Origin: Maribacter polysaccharolyticus
Lineage (GTDB): Bacteria > Bacteroidota > Bacteroidia > Flavobacteriales > Flavobacteriaceae
Length of the DNA stretch: 64,000 nucleotides
Assembly (NCBI RefSeq): GCF_028882255.1
Contig: NZ_JARBUY010000003.1
Coordinates: forward strand, 17,615-81,614
Direction: 5' to 3'
Below the pieces are notes generated by a model. That model saw only the letters and a list, made by a program, of their open reading frames with translations. It searched no databases and was not told where the DNA came from. Both the position numbers and the translations under genes were made by a program. Numbering within the stretch: position 1 is the stretch's first letter; each line of letters starts with the position of its first letter. Positions 17,204 to 25,312 of the stretch are shown here, one piece after another.

Positions 17204-20200
17204 CTAATCAACTATTTTTTTCACAAACTCGGAAGGGGAAAGACCATGTATTTTTTTGAATGCAGACGAATAATAGGACTTTGATTCTATTCCTATTTCG
17301 AACATAACATCGGCTGCTGTCAAATTTTTATTTTCGGTCAATAATTGTGCAGCTTTTTGTAATCGGAAATTCCTAAGATATAGGTTCGGGGCCTGTCCGG
17401 TCAGTTCTTTTAGCTTTCTATAAAAATGGGATGTGCTCATATTGATATCCGAGGCTAGTTCCTCTACCCCGAATATTGAGTTCGACATATTTTTTTCTAT
17501 GGAGCGGTTGATTTTTTCCAAGAATTCTTTGTCTCTTTCAGAAGGTATTAGGGAGTCTTTCGGAATGAAACTATTCCTAGAGTAATGCTCAAAAATCCGT
17601 TGTTTGTTCTCTATGAGTTTTTCAACACGGACCTCTAAGTGTTTAACTGAAAAAGGTTTGATGATATAATCATCAGCACCAAGTTCGAATCCTTTGATTT
17701 TCTTTGCACTATCCTCCATAGCGGTTAGTAAAACCACGGGGATATGACAAAAATCCGTATTGTTTTTTACCCTCTTACAAAATTCATAGCCATTCAATTT
17801 AGGCATCAATACATCACAAATTATTAATTGGGGAGGATTTTCCTTCAATTTCTCCAACCCGTCCTCACCGTCAACGGCCAAGGTAACCCGGTATTTGTTT
17901 TTAAAGGCCTCGAACAAAAACGATCGCACATCTTTCTCATCATCAATAATCAATAAATTAGGGAGGGAATTATCAATTGTGTGTGCTTGGGTACTTTGGA
18001 TTTCAGTGGGCAACCAATCAATGACTATATTCCTGTGCTGACCTTTATTTTCTTTTTCTTCGGTATATAATTTTTTATTACAGGGAAGTTCTACCCTAAA
18101 AACCGTTTTATTGTCCACTTCACTTTTTACGGAAATGGATCCATTCATTAAATCGGTCAATGTTTTACAGAGTTCAAGACCAATTCCGGTCCCTCTCCAA
18201 CTACCATAGTCATCTACCCCCCTATAAAAACGATCGAATATTTTTTCGATTTTATCTTTTGGAATCCCTTTACTACTATTGGAAACTTCAATATAAAAAG
18301 ACTTTGATTTCCCGGTATTGAGTACTCCGGCTTCAATGCTCACTTCACGGTCCAATTCGGTATATTTAACCGCATTGGAAAACAAATTCAATAAGATACG
18401 TTCGGTATTATCCAAATCCAAAACAATCGATTTGTTCGGGGACTGTACCTTATAATAAAAGTTGATCCCTGCTCTTTGTGCATAATCTTCAAAAGCTTCT
18501 ATTAAGGGATAAATGAAATTACCCAAGGTGGTTTTTGAATAGTCCAATTCCAAATGACCGGTTTCAGCTTTCCTGTAAGAGATGAGCTGATCGATCAACC
18601 TTTGAAGCCTTGAGATATTATTTTTTATGATTGAAAAATATTTTTTGTCCTCAACGTTTATATTTCGCTCCTCGATCTTTTCCAAAGGCCCCATAATCAG
18701 TGATAATGGGGTTTTGAAATCATGTGAAATATTGGTGAAAAAACGCAATTTCGCTTGGTTCATCTCATGAACCCTTTCTTTGTCCAACTGCTCAAATTTC
18801 AGTTTCTGATTCAATTTCTCAAACCCTACCAAATATTTGAAAATCGCGTATATCATCGCAATCAATGACAATACCAAAATCAAAATGCTCCACCACCTTA
18901 GGTACCATGGTGCTAAGACCTTTATTGTAAAATTTCCGGTTTGTTCGGTCCAAATTCCGTCTCCATTACTCCCCTTATATATGAAATTAAAAGTACCTGC
19001 ACCTAAATTGGTATATGTTGCGGATGCTTTACCAGCATCGATTTCAATCCAATCCTGGTTTACCCCTTCCAATTTGTATGCGAGTTTATTTTTATTCGGC
19101 GTGGCACTATGCTGTACTATAATTTCCAATGAAAGATTTCTATTTTCATGATTAAGGATTATAGTATCGGTATCTGAAATTGAACGCTCGAGAATAACCT
19201 CATTGTTGATTTCTTTACCTGGGACTACCGGTTGATTATTTATTCTTAATCTAGAAATTGAAATTTTGGGAGGAATGACATTCTTTGTTATTTGTTTCGG
19301 GTCGAAAATCGTTAACCCATCTACCCCGCCCATCAAAAAGATTCCATTCTTGGTTTTGAGGTAAGCGGATTGACGAAAATTGTTACTTGAAGTCCCGTCA
19401 TTAATATCGTAGAAATTAAAAGTATCGTTCGAGGGATCAAAACAACAAATGCCCATATCGGTACTCATCCACAATAGACCTTTATCATCCTCTAGGATTC
19501 CATAAATAACATCATCGCGAAGACCATCTTTTCGTTGGTACTTTTTTATTTCTAAGGGCTCTCCTATTTCGCTTAGCTTTATTTTCATCAATCCCCCTCC
19601 AAAACTCCCTAACCATATATCTTTATTTTTATTTTCATGGATGGTGAAAATTCGATTATGTGAAAGCTTTAGGCCTTCTTCCCTTGCCGTACTTGTCATG
19701 TGGTCCTTTACAACCCATGTACCTTCCTTTTTAACCACCCTGAAAACACCATTAACAGAAGCAAACCACCAATTGCCATAACTATCCTTAACATAGTCGT
19801 TGATTTGACTGTTCGCACCTAAATGCACTAATTCCTTTTCAACCTTCACTGGTTTATAATCTAGGATTTTCGACCAAGGATCATTCAGCATATAGATATG
19901 GGATCCTCCCAATAGGATTTGATTAGGGGCGATCTGATCAATTACCCTATTAAAGGTCGGATCAACCAATTCACCTTCTATTTCCAATTGAACTTTAATT
20001 AACGTATCCCTTTTTTCGTCGTATAAATAGAGCCCTTTAGTGGTGCTTACCCACCAAAACCCTTTCCTATCCTGATAGAGCCGTAGTACCCATTCATCTT
20101 TTAGTCTTCCCAATTGTTCATCAAGTCTTTTAAAATGAACTTGAGTCCCCATTTTGAAATCGAATATTTCCTGGGTTCTACATATTGTACTTTGAAAAAA

Positions 20201-21364
20201 AGAAAACCAGACCCTCCCTTCGTTATCTTCCGTAATATCCGTAATCAAATTGCTGGATAAGGATTTATCATCGTATGGATTATGGGAATAATTCTGGAAA
20301 GGTTTCTGGTTCTTATCAAACTTGTTCAATCCTCCATGCGCAGTTCCGATCCAAAGAACTCCAAAGGCATCTTCATAGAATGAATTAATTCGATTACTTG
20401 TTAAACCATTTTTATATTTCGCATCAAATTTGAAAGATGTAAAAGCAGTATTTTTTGAATCATATTTTAAAACACCATTCTGTTTTGTGCCAATCCATAA
20501 ATTTTTTTCCCTATCCTGGTAAAGGGCCAGGATTTCACATTTTTTATCTAAAGCATCTATATCCGTACATAAATAATCACCTACTGTTATCAGGTGATTA
20601 TTTTCATTGAACGTATGATAAAGCCCTGAACTGGTCCCTATCCAAATTGAATTGTTGATTTTAATCAGTTTTTTTATTTCATCGACCTTGAAATCTATTT
20701 TCAATTCTGAAATCGTTTCCGGATGAAAAGAACCCGCTTCCAATTCCACCTTATAGATCTTAAGCTTGGTGGCAATCAATAATTCTGAATGGGAAAGAAA
20801 AATCATATCAGTGATTGGATTTCCTTCAAAATCTTTTTCAAAGCTGATTTCCGCAAGTACATCTACCTGAGTTAAAAGACTCGAGTTGGAATTATAAACG
20901 GTTAAACCGGAACCGTTTCCGACCCATACCCGTTTTAGAGCATCCTCCTTTATTAAAATTTCCTTTTCGGCAGAACTTTTTATTGGTACAAACTGCTCTT
21001 TATCCGTTAAAAAGACACTTAACCCCTTTCGGGACCCTATCCATAATCTCCCTTTCGAATCACTAAAAAGTTTGGAGATATGATTTTCTGCCAAGGATTC
21101 GGGATCTTCCTGATTGTGGTAATAATACTCAAAGTTATACCCATCGTATCGGACTAGGCCATTTGGAGTAGCAATCCATATATAACCTTTAGAATCAGCT
21201 ACAATATCATTTACCGAATTCTGGTAAAATCCTTGTTCGCTTTTAAATGATTCAATTCGTTGATTACTTGACTTAATTCGATTTTCCTGTGCATTGCCGA
21301 AAATCAAGAATAAAAATGCCCATAAATGAATAACCATTACTCTCATATAATTCCTTGAAGTCAT
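17204..21364 (-). CDS. Hybrid two-component system sensor/regulator (HTCS) of the PUL
   Basis: A 1386-residue one-protein signalling system that senses a glycan breakdown product in the periplasm and activates the PUL. Domains in order (numbered from the ATG at 21364): signal peptide (1-25); two-component-regulator propeller repeats (about 35-690, recurring IWIATPNGLVRYDGY, LWIGSRKGLSVF, LWIGTAHGGLNKFD); Y_Y_Y domain (about 720-800); transmembrane helix (about 820-846); HisKA with SHDFKTPLSLIMGP (phospho-His881); HATPase with NLFSNAVKYT and GTGIGLELCKTL; receiver with IIDDEKD, phospho-acceptor CDVLMPKLNG (Asp1184) and DDYIIKPF; and a C-terminal AraC-type HTH (MSTSHFYRKLKELTG, GIESKSYYSSAFKK). 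A longer frame begins with TTG at 21403, but the -7 box at 21385-21392 lies between the two, favouring 21364. It is encoded just upstream of, and in the same direction as, the operon it should control. Confidence 0.96.
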   Translation of the reverse strand: MTSRNYMRVMVIHLWAFLFLIFGNAQENRIKSSNQRIESFKSEQGFYQNSVNDIVADSKGYIWIATPNGLVRYDGYNFEYYYHNQEDPESLAENHISKLFSDSKGRLWIGSRKGLSVFLTDKEQFVPIKSSAEKEILIKEDALKRVWVGNGSGLTVYNSNSSLLTQVDVLAEISFEKDFEGNPITDMIFLSHSELLIATKLKIYKVELEAGSFHPETISELKIDFKVDEIKKLIKINNSIWIGTSSGLYHTFNENNHLITVGDYLCTDIDALDKKCEILALYQDREKNLWIGTKQNGVLKYDSKNTAFTSFKFDAKYKNGLTSNRINSFYEDAFGVLWIGTAHGGLNKFDKNQKPFQNYSHNPYDDKSLSSNLITDITEDNEGRVWFSFFQSTICRTQEIFDFKMGTQVHFKRLDEQLGRLKDEWVLRLYQDRKGFWWVSTTKGLYLYDEKRDTLIKVQLEIEGELVDPTFNRVIDQIAPNQILLGGSHIYMLNDPWSKILDYKPVKVEKELVHLGANSQINDYVKDSYGNWWFASVNGVFRVVKKEGTWVVKDHMTSTAREEGLKLSHNRIFTIHENKNKDIWLGSFGGGLMKIKLSEIGEPLEIKKYQRKDGLRDDVIYGILEDDKGLLWMSTDMGICCFDPSNDTFNFYDINDGTSSNNFRQSAYLKTKNGIFLMGGVDGLTIFDPKQITKNVIPPKISISRLRINNQPVVPGKEINNEVILERSISDTDTIILNHENRNLSLEIIVQHSATPNKNKLAYKLEGVNQDWIEIDAGKASATYTNLGAGTFNFIYKGSNGDGIWTEQTGNFTIKVLAPWYLRWWSILILVLSLIAMIYAIFKYLVGFEKLNQKLKFEQLDKERVHEMNQAKLRFFTNISHDFKTPLSLIMGPLEKIEERNINVEDKKYFSIIKNNISRLQRLIDQLISYRKAETGHLELDYSKTTLGNFIYPLIEAFEDYAQRAGINFYYKVQSPNKSIVLDLDNTERILLNLFSNAVKYTELDREVSIEAGVLNTGKSKSFYIEVSNSSKGIPKDKIEKIFDRFYRGVDDYGSWRGTGIGLELCKTLTDLMNGSISVKSEVDNKTVFRVELPCNKKLYTEEKENKGQHRNIVIDWLPTEIQSTQAHTIDNSLPNLLIIDDEKDVRSFLFEAFKNKYRVTLAVDGEDGLEKLKENPPQLIICDVLMPKLNGYEFCKRVKNNTDFCHIPVVLLTAMEDSAKKIKGFELGADDYIIKPFSVKHLEVRVEKLIENKQRIFEHYSRNSFIPKDSLIPSERDKEFLEKINRSIEKNMSNSIFGVEELASDINMSTSHFYRKLKELTGQAPNLYLRNFRLQKAAQLLTENKNLTAADVMFEIGIESKSYYSSAFKKIHGLSPSEFVKKIVD

Positions 21365-21384
21365 TTTGTGGTTGGGTTCAATTC

Positions 21385-21392
21385 CAAATTTA
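21385..21392 (-). promoter_or_regulatory. -7 promoter element of the HTCS gene
   Basis: TAAATTTG on the minus strand fits the Bacteroidota -7 consensus TAnnTTTG. It ends 20 nt before the ATG at 21364 and lies downstream of the alternative TTG start at 21403. This decides the start codon. Confidence 0.6.
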
Positions 21393-21403
21393 ACATTAAT
21401 CAA

Positions 21404-22315
21404 CGTGTAACATTAAGAGTATTTGTAGGCAATTTCCTATTTTTTACGATATATGTAAAAATAATCAAATTACTACCACAGATTGGCAGTCTAGGTGCCA
21501 TTTTAAATTTAGACGAACCCAAAGATAATTTGGTGTGGTTAAAAACCAATCCTTTTTTTGAACTTTTAATTTTGTTTTGGATCGCCGAGAAAGAGTCTTA
21601 TTTCATCCTTTATTTGACCTTTTAATCCCTCCGAATAACAATCGGGACTATCGGGAATGACCAAGGCTTATCATAGGGAAGGCTACACTAATAAAGGAAA
21701 AAAGGAATCAGAATACCTTCCAAAATCACTAAATATTCAATCAGCCTGACCATAAGTGATATTCCATTGGGCCTGGAGTCCGTGTCCAAAACCAGAAACA
21801 AAAACTGCGAAAAAAGATTCAAAAGATGTTACAGAATTAATGAACTCTTAAAAAGTAACTTAGCATACATTCGTTTCATTTGTCCTCTGAAAAAGAAAAA
21901 CCAAGGTTTTTGTACAACTGTTTTCCTTCTTTGTAAACGGTCGGTTGGGTAAAAAATTCGTCCGCGAGGTCACAACTTCCAATAATTGAAATAGAAATAA
22001 GAACGTAAAGACAAAAACTACATCCAATTCCGTAAATCAGTGAAACAATTACTTTAGTAAGAATATAAACGATACTATTTACTACGTTAAAAGAGCAAAA
22101 ACCGTATACAGCAACTCAATCCCAAATCATATATGCCAAAGACTTTACTTCCTTTCGTGTAGGCTTAAAATCAGATAAATGAATTTGAAGTTTTATGGCG
22201 TGCCGGACAATAATAACAAATTGTCTTTCAAATATTATTACTCATTGTTCCTAATTTATAGATGAATAAATAATCTTTGGTACAAAAGAAAAATGAAACG
22301 TTCGACCCACCAAAA
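21404..22315. other. Gene-poor stretch at the PUL boundary
   Basis: About 0.9 kb between the HTCS promoter and the tRNA-Met terminator. Frames here are short (61-85 codons), lack recognisable motifs and read as random AT-rich translation. No transposase remnant, tRNA fragment, CRISPR repeat or clear terminator was recognised. It may be decayed DNA at the edge of an acquired PUL. Confidence 0.5.
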
Positions 22316-22347
22316 ACAAAAAAGCCTCTCGATTTCTCGAAAGGCTT
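22316..22347 (-). terminator. Intrinsic terminator of the tRNA-Met gene
   Basis: On the minus strand an 11-bp stem (arms at 22337-22347 and 22322-22332, one G-U pair) closes a GAAA tetraloop and is followed directly by a run of six T. It starts 13 nt after the tRNA 3' end. This is a textbook rho-independent terminator with an extra-stable GNRA loop. Confidence 0.9.
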
Positions 22348-22360
22348 GTCGTTGTTACCG

Positions 22361-22434
22361 TGGTCCCACTTGGGCTCGAACCAAGGACCCTCTGATTATG
22401 AGTCAGATGCTCTAACCAGCTGAGCTATGGGACC
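22361..22434 (-). tRNA. tRNA-Met (anticodon CAT)
   Basis: A 74-nt cloverleaf on the minus strand. The 7-bp acceptor stem is GGTCCCA/TGGGACC with discriminator A. The D-arm is GCTC...GAGC, the anticodon arm TCTGA-CTCATAA-TCAGA has CAT at the anticodon position, and the T-arm carries GGTTCGAGCC. CCA is not encoded. The CTCATAA loop occurs in both elongator tRNA-Met and the lysidine-modified tRNA-Ile2; initiator identity is unlikely. I favour elongator Met but cannot exclude Ile2 by eye. It is a single tRNA with its own terminator, placed at the border between the AT-rich PUL side and the more GC-rich chromosomal genes. Confidence 0.9.
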
Positions 22435-22552
22435 CGCAATTTGCGGATGCAATATTAGTGTTTATTTTTAAACGTCGCAAGCATAAACCGCCTCAAAACA
22501 CCCCATTTTTACCGAAATGGTGCCATAAATCCATTTTACCCGTATTTCTGCG

Positions 22553-22560
22553 TATTTTTG
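22553..22560 (+). promoter_or_regulatory. -7 promoter element close to rbfA
   Basis: TATTTTTG matches TAnnTTTG exactly and ends only 4 nt before the rbfA ATG at 22565. With the usual start-site distance the transcript would begin at or next to the ATG, giving a leaderless mRNA. Confidence 0.55.
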
Positions 22561-22564
22561 CCCT

Positions 22565-22957
22565 ATGGAAACACAACGACAAAAAAAGATCGCAGGGGTA
22601 ATTCAAAAAGATATCGTTGAAATCTTACAACGGGCCGCCTTGGATGGGGGGTTGACCGGTATTTTGATTTCGGTATCCAAGGTGAATGTGACGACAGACC
22701 TTTCCATCGCCAAGGTCTATCTCAGTATCTTCCCCAATAAAGACGCCAAGGAATTGATGGAAGGCATCAAATCGAACCAACCCCTGATCAAACACGAGCT
22801 GGCCCAACGTACCAAACACCAACTCAGAAGGGTGCCCGAACTATTGTTCTTCTTGGACGATTCGCTCGACTATATCGAAAAAATAGAAAAATCCTTGAAA
22901 GGGGATGAAAACCCGATCGTAAACCGGGACCTTCTGGATAAACGTAAAAAAAAGTAG
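22565..22957 (+). CDS. rbfA: Ribosome-binding factor A
   Basis: A 130-residue protein that binds the maturing 30S subunit and is needed for 16S rRNA 5'-end processing and cold adaptation. The KH-like RbfA fold is recognisable from RQKKIAGVIQKDIVEILQRA (residues 5-24), VSKVNVTTDLSIAKVYLSIF (37-56), a conserved hydrophobic and basic stretch around KHELAQRTKHQLRRVPELLFFLDDS (split across 75-100), and a basic C-terminal tail. The length is normal. The ATG at 22565 is the only sensible start, since the next Met is 65 codons in, yet a good -7 box sits 4 nt upstream. It is followed after 9 nt by an FtsX-type permease gene in the same direction, a pairing seen elsewhere in Flavobacteriia, so both are probably one operon. 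Confidence 0.95.
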   Translation: METQRQKKIAGVIQKDIVEILQRAALDGGLTGILISVSKVNVTTDLSIAKVYLSIFPNKDAKELMEGIKSNQPLIKHELAQRTKHQLRRVPELLFFLDDSLDYIEKIEKSLKGDENPIVNRDLLDKRKKK

Positions 22958-22966
22958 GCCGACCCA

Positions 22967-24166
22967 TTGAATTTTCCGTTCTACATAGCACAACGATACC
23001 TACGTTCCAAAAGCAGCCAAAACGCTGTGAACATCATTAATTTTGTCACTTTTTTGGTGATCGTCATCGGATCGGCTTCCTTGTTCATCGTTCTTTCGGG
23101 ATTTGCCGGCCTAAAGACCTTTAGCCTATCCTACACCAATATCTTCGACCCCGACCTTAAAGCTACCCCAACGACGGGAAAGTTCTTTAGCGTTACCCCC
23201 GAACAGGATAAGGCCCTTTCACAGATCGAAGGTATTCTTTCCTATGCCAAGGAGTTGGAAGAACAGGTTTCCTTTACCCATAAAGGCAAGAACCATTTTG
23301 CCTATATCAAAGGGGTTGATCAAGGCTATACCAAAACCACGGCAATCGACAGCGCCCTCATTTTCGGGAATTGGTTTTTTGTGCCACAACAGGGGGTGGC
23401 GGGCATTGGACTGACCAATAAATTGGGGTTGACCATTAACCAAACCCGGAACCCTTTGGTGGTCATCGCCCCAAAACCCGGCAAAGGTTCCATTTCCCAA
23501 TCAAAACCCTATAATGAGCTCCCCCTGGTGATCAGTGGGGTCTATTCGGTGGAAGAAAACCTGGACCATAAATACGTTTTCACCGATCTGGCCCTCGTAC
23601 AGGCCCTTTTGGAAAAAGACACTACCCAAGTTTCCGGCATCGACTTTAAACTCTTTCCCGATGCCGATACCCCGGAACTTCGGAAACAGATCACTGCCGT
23701 ATTCGATGATACGATTACCCTAAAGGACCGTGAGGAACAAAACAGCTCCTTATACCGTATGCTCAATACCGAAAATCTGGCCACCTATCTCATTTTTACC
23801 TTGGTATTGATCATCGCCCTTTTTAATGTGGTCGGGGCCATTATCATGATGATCTTGGACAAACAACAGAACTCCAAAACGCTCTACAGTTTGGGCGCCA
23901 CCATCAAGGACCTACGAAGGGTCTATTTTGTACAAGGCGTCCTCGTTACCGGGGCAGGCGGACTCATTGGGGTACTCTTGGCATCGTTGTTGATCTGGTC
24001 GCAATTGGCCTTTGGGTGGTTGAAGATCACCCCTTCCCTGGCCTATCCCGTAGAATACCAGTGGATCAATATCGTGATTGTCTTGGCAACGATCGTTGTA
24101 CTGGGGATCATCGCCTCCAAAATTGCAAGTAGTAGGATCACCAAAAAATTGATTTCCATCCATTAG
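22967..24166 (+). CDS. FtsX-like ABC transporter permease (LolC/E type)
   Basis: A 399-residue inner-membrane permease of the MacB/FtsX superfamily, most like the LolC/LolE lipoprotein-release permeases. It opens with FYIAQRYLRSKSSQNAVNIIN, here split as FYIAQRYL and SKSSQNAVNIIN, the characteristic amphipathic lead. Then comes TM1 (about 22-46), a large periplasmic domain (about 50-270), and three C-terminal TM helices (about 272-298, 322-350, 362-385) with the LYSLGATIKDLRRVYFVQG loop that contacts the ATPase. The start codon is TTG at 22967; no in-frame ATG lies near it. The partner ATPase is not adjacent. It follows rbfA by 9 nt and converges with dusB, leaving only 2 nt between the two stop codons. 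Function as lipoprotein exporter is inferred from family. Confidence 0.9.
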   Translation: MNFPFYIAQRYLRSKSSQNAVNIINFVTFLVIVIGSASLFIVLSGFAGLKTFSLSYTNIFDPDLKATPTTGKFFSVTPEQDKALSQIEGILSYAKELEEQVSFTHKGKNHFAYIKGVDQGYTKTTAIDSALIFGNWFFVPQQGVAGIGLTNKLGLTINQTRNPLVVIAPKPGKGSISQSKPYNELPLVISGVYSVEENLDHKYVFTDLALVQALLEKDTTQVSGIDFKLFPDADTPELRKQITAVFDDTITLKDREEQNSSLYRMLNTENLATYLIFTLVLIIALFNVVGAIIMMILDKQQNSKTLYSLGATIKDLRRVYFVQGVLVTGAGGLIGVLLASLLIWSQLAFGWLKITPSLAYPVEYQWINIVIVLATIVVLGIIASKIASSRITKKLISIH

Positions 24167-24168
24167 CC

Positions 24169-25158
24169 CTAAAAGGCGTAATCCCCGAACTTGTCCAATA
24201 CCTCATCAAAGGCCGCAAACACGTCGGCAGCCTCGTCGCTGGTCACCATTTTCATCCGGTACTCCTTAAAATTGGGGATGCCTTTAAAGTAATTGGTGTA
24301 ATGGCGACGGGTTTCAAAAACCCCTAGTTTTTCGCCTTTCCAATCAATGGCCATCTGTAAATGCCTACGGGCGGCAGCGACCCGTTCTTGCATTGTGGGG
24401 GGCGCCAAATGGGTACCTGTGGCAAAATAATGTTTTACCTCTTTAAAAAACCAAGGATAGCCGATACTGGCCCTTCCGATCATGGCACCGTCCAACCCAA
24501 ATTCATCGCGCATTTTCATGGCGGCTTCCGGGGTATCCACATCCCCATTCCCAAAGACCGGGATATGCATACGGGGGTTGTTCTTTACCGCGGCAATGGG
24601 GGCCCAATCGGCAACGCCCTTATACATCTGTACCCGGGTGCGCCCGTGTATGGAGATGGCCTTACAGCCCACATCCTGAAGCCGTTCGGCAACCTCAACG
24701 ATCTTTATCGAATCTTGGTCCCACCCCAATCGGGTCTTTACCGTAATGGGGAGTTTGGTATGCTCTACCATGGCCTTGGTCAAGGATACCATTAAATCGA
24801 TATCCTTTAAGATGCCCGCACCCGCGCCCTTACTGACGACCTTCTTGACCGGACACCCAAAATTGATATCGATGATATCGGGATTCGACTTTTCAACGAT
24901 CGCTACCGATTGTAACATCGAGTCGAGATTGGCACCGAAGATCTGTATCCCCACCGGACGCTCCTTTTCGTAAATGTCGAGTTTCATGACACTTTTTGCG
25001 GCGTCGCGGATCAAGCCTTCGGAAGAAATGAACTCCGTGTAAACGACATCGGCCCCTTGTTCCTTGCATAAGGCACGAAAAGGGGGATCGCTCACATCCT
25101 CCATTGGGGCAAGCAATAAGGGAAAATCCGGTAATTGAATGTCTCCGATCTTAGGCAT
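24169..25158 (-). CDS. dusB: tRNA-dihydrouridine synthase (DusB family)
   Basis: A 329-residue FMN enzyme that reduces specific uridines in the tRNA D-loop. It is recognised from LLAPMEDVSDPPFRALC (15-31), INFGCPVKKVVSKGAGAG (99-116; Cys102 is the catalytic acid), TVKTRLGWD, ISIHGRTRVQMYKG, VFGNGDVDTPEAA and GAMIGRASIGYPWFF. A frame 38 codons longer exists, but MPKIGDIQLPDF is the normal family N-terminus. The -7 box at 25176-25183 also lies 17 nt upstream of this ATG and inside the longer frame, so 25158 is chosen. The family's usual length is about 320-330. It is convergent with the permease gene. Confidence 0.95.
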   Translation of the reverse strand: MPKIGDIQLPDFPLLLAPMEDVSDPPFRALCKEQGADVVYTEFISSEGLIRDAAKSVMKLDIYEKERPVGIQIFGANLDSMLQSVAIVEKSNPDIIDINFGCPVKKVVSKGAGAGILKDIDLMVSLTKAMVEHTKLPITVKTRLGWDQDSIKIVEVAERLQDVGCKAISIHGRTRVQMYKGVADWAPIAAVKNNPRMHIPVFGNGDVDTPEAAMKMRDEFGLDGAMIGRASIGYPWFFKEVKHYFATGTHLAPPTMQERVAAARRHLQMAIDWKGEKLGVFETRRHYTNYFKGIPNFKEYRMKMVTSDEAADVFAAFDEVLDKFGDYAF

Positions 25159-25175
25159 CTCTTTGTTTTGGAGGG

Positions 25176-25183
25176 CAAAAATA
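25176..25183 (-). promoter_or_regulatory. -7 promoter element of dusB
   Basis: TATTTTTG on the minus strand matches TAnnTTTG. It is 17 nt before the ATG at 25158 and would fall inside the coding region if a farther upstream start were used, so it fixes the gene start. Confidence 0.6.
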
Positions 25184-25312
25184 CGGGAAAAGTGCCCCGA
25201 AGACAAAAAATTAAGATTTTTGGCCCTTACGGTCAGGCCAATACCCCTCCCAACCAAGGTGAAAAGGTGCATGGCATGGTCCTGACCGATCCCTTACAAA
25301 AGACGGTCGGCC

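Noticed and set aside
22361..22434. tRNA-Met as a proven attachment site of a mobile element
   Set aside because: No integrase gene and no second copy of the tRNA 3' end were found in the window, so only a possible boundary is noted among the findings.
24361..24795. A 144-codon plus-strand frame inside dusB
   Set aside because: It is opposite the catalytic core of dusB; its Gly/His/Pro-rich translation is a typical shadow.
25159..25272. 38-codon N-terminal extension of dusB
   Set aside because: It contains the dusB promoter box and does not resemble the family N-terminus.
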